A stretch of DNA of 64,000 nucleotides from Flavobacterium tagetis (lineage in GTDB: Bacteria > Bacteroidota > Bacteroidia > Flavobacteriales > Flavobacteriaceae): the NCBI RefSeq assembly GCF_016735615.1, contig NZ_JAERSF010000003.1:558001-622000 (forward strand), in the 5' to 3' direction. Numbering within the stretch: position 1 is the first letter of the stretch; each line of letters opens with the position of its first letter. The translations under genes were made by a program, and so were the position numbers. A model generated the notes under the pieces. It was not told where the DNA came from and did no database searches. It saw nothing but the letters and a program-made list of their open reading frames with translations. Shown one piece after another: positions 63,318 through 64,000 of this stretch.

Positions 63318-64000
63318 ATGATTTCTAAAAAGATAAAAACTGCACTGGTTTTACTTTGTATTTGTTTAGTGCAAATAGGAGGTCTTAAAGCACAGGATAA
63401 AAAAATTGAGAGAGCAAAAGAATTCTATGATAAATTTGCTTTTGTTGAAGCAGCTAAATTATATAAAAAACTGGTAGATAAAGGAAATACTTCTCTTGAA
63501 GTATATACAAAATTAGGTAACAGCTATTATTTTAATGGACAATATTCTGATGCAGCAGAGTCATACTCTAAAGTTTTTAATTCAGGACAGAATGCAGAAC
63601 CAGAATTTTATTTTAGATATGCTCAAGCATTAAATAATACTAAGAGATATAATGAAGCAAGTGTAGTAATGAAAAAATACTACACTATGACTAATAAAAA
63701 AGATCTTAGCGAAAACTGGCAAGAAGAAAAGTTAATGGCTAATATTCAAAAACAATCAGGGCGCTATGATTTTAAACCAGTTAGTATTAATACTCCAGTT
63801 TCTGATTTTGGGACAGCATTTAATCAAAATGAAAAAATTGTTTATGCGTCAGCAAAGGATACGGGAGTCATCTTTAAACGTAAACATAGCTGGAATGAAA
63901 AGTCATTCATGAAACTGTATTCGGCTGATATTACTGCGAATGGAGACTTGGAAAATTCAACACTATTAAAAGGGGAGGTAAATACCAAATACCATCAAAG
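63318..64000 (+). CDS. PorE-like TPR/OmpA-type protein, 3' part cut by window edge
   Basis: ATG 63318 opens a frame that remains open to base 64000 (227 codons). A signal ending LKAQ is followed by TPR units (ERAKEFYDKFAFVEAAKLYKKL; EVYTKLGNSYYFNGQYSDAAESYSKVF; FYFRYAQALNNTKRYNEAS). A beta-propeller-like part then starts (SDFGTAFNQNEKIVYASAKD). This order fits PorE-type proteins (TPR, PD40 propeller, OmpA domain) that anchor T9SS components to peptidoglycan; the OmpA domain would lie beyond the window. Confidence 0.82.
   Translation, partial: MISKKIKTALVLLCICLVQIGGLKAQDKKIERAKEFYDKFAFVEAAKLYKKLVDKGNTSLEVYTKLGNSYYFNGQYSDAAESYSKVFNSGQNAEPEFYFRYAQALNNTKRYNEASVVMKKYYTMTNKKDLSENWQEEKLMANIQKQSGRYDFKPVSINTPVSDFGTAFNQNEKIVYASAKDTGVIFKRKHSWNEKSFMKLYSADITANGDLENSTLLKGEVNTKYHQ

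Overview
The window comes from an AT-rich genome of the phylum Bacteroidota, almost certainly a Flavobacterium or a close relative in the Flavobacteriaceae. The evidence is a SusC/SusD pair, TonB receptors with carboxypeptidase-like N-terminal domains, lipoproteins with acidic residues after the lipid cysteine, a type IX secretion (T9SS) type-B C-terminal domain, PorP/SprF and PorE-like proteins, and promoters of the Bacteroidota form TTTG-N17-20-TAnnTTTG. I see no tRNA, rRNA, CRISPR array, transposase or integrase.

Layout. (1) 1-7487: a tripartite RND efflux operon on the minus strand (outer-membrane factor, pump, truncated fusion protein), divergent from a LytS/LytTR two-component pair. (2) 7612-12279: small accessory genes (PepSY-like protein, two short-chain dehydrogenases, an AraC regulator, a 2H phosphoesterase, a degenerate receiver-like protein), punctuated by 140-150 bp palindromic intergenic repeats. 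(3) 12600-19118: an iron/siderophore uptake unit resembling XusABC (TonB receptor, DUF4374 lipoprotein, PepSY membrane protein) with a divergent AraC regulator, a likely regulator site, and a candidate small RNA beyond the regulator gene. (4) 19206-50227: a complete pectin utilisation locus. (5) 50721-64000: large secreted repeat proteins (two collagen-like proteins and one with a fibrinogen-like C-terminus), a thioredoxin-fold protein, then a T9SS type-B cargo followed by PorP/SprF and PorE-like proteins.

How the pectin locus works. A CE8 methylesterase fused to a PL10 lyase, a CE12 acetylesterase, two GH28 polygalacturonases and a GH43 attack the polymer. SusC/SusD take up oligosaccharides, two GH105 enzymes remove unsaturated uronate ends, and two ExuT-type transporters take hexuronates across the inner membrane. 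Galacturonate is routed by UxaC, UxaB and UxaA to 2-keto-3-deoxygluconate (KDG). The unsaturated uronate product is routed by KduI and KduD to the same intermediate. KdgK and KdgA then give pyruvate and glyceraldehyde-3-phosphate.

Regulation. One LacI-family repressor gene lies in the middle. A 14-bp palindrome, TGyAATCGATTACA, starts at the base directly after the -7 box of three promoters (exuT pair, kduI operon, GH28-susCD operon). A weaker copy lies upstream of the repressor gene. No hybrid two-component or sigma/anti-sigma regulator is present, so this LacI protein appears to run the locus.

Most worth a second look: the LacI operator architecture, the Xus-like operon with its regulator repeats and candidate small RNA, the modular collagen-like proteins with nearly identical internal segments, and an EF-hand calcium-binding loop inside the RND pump.
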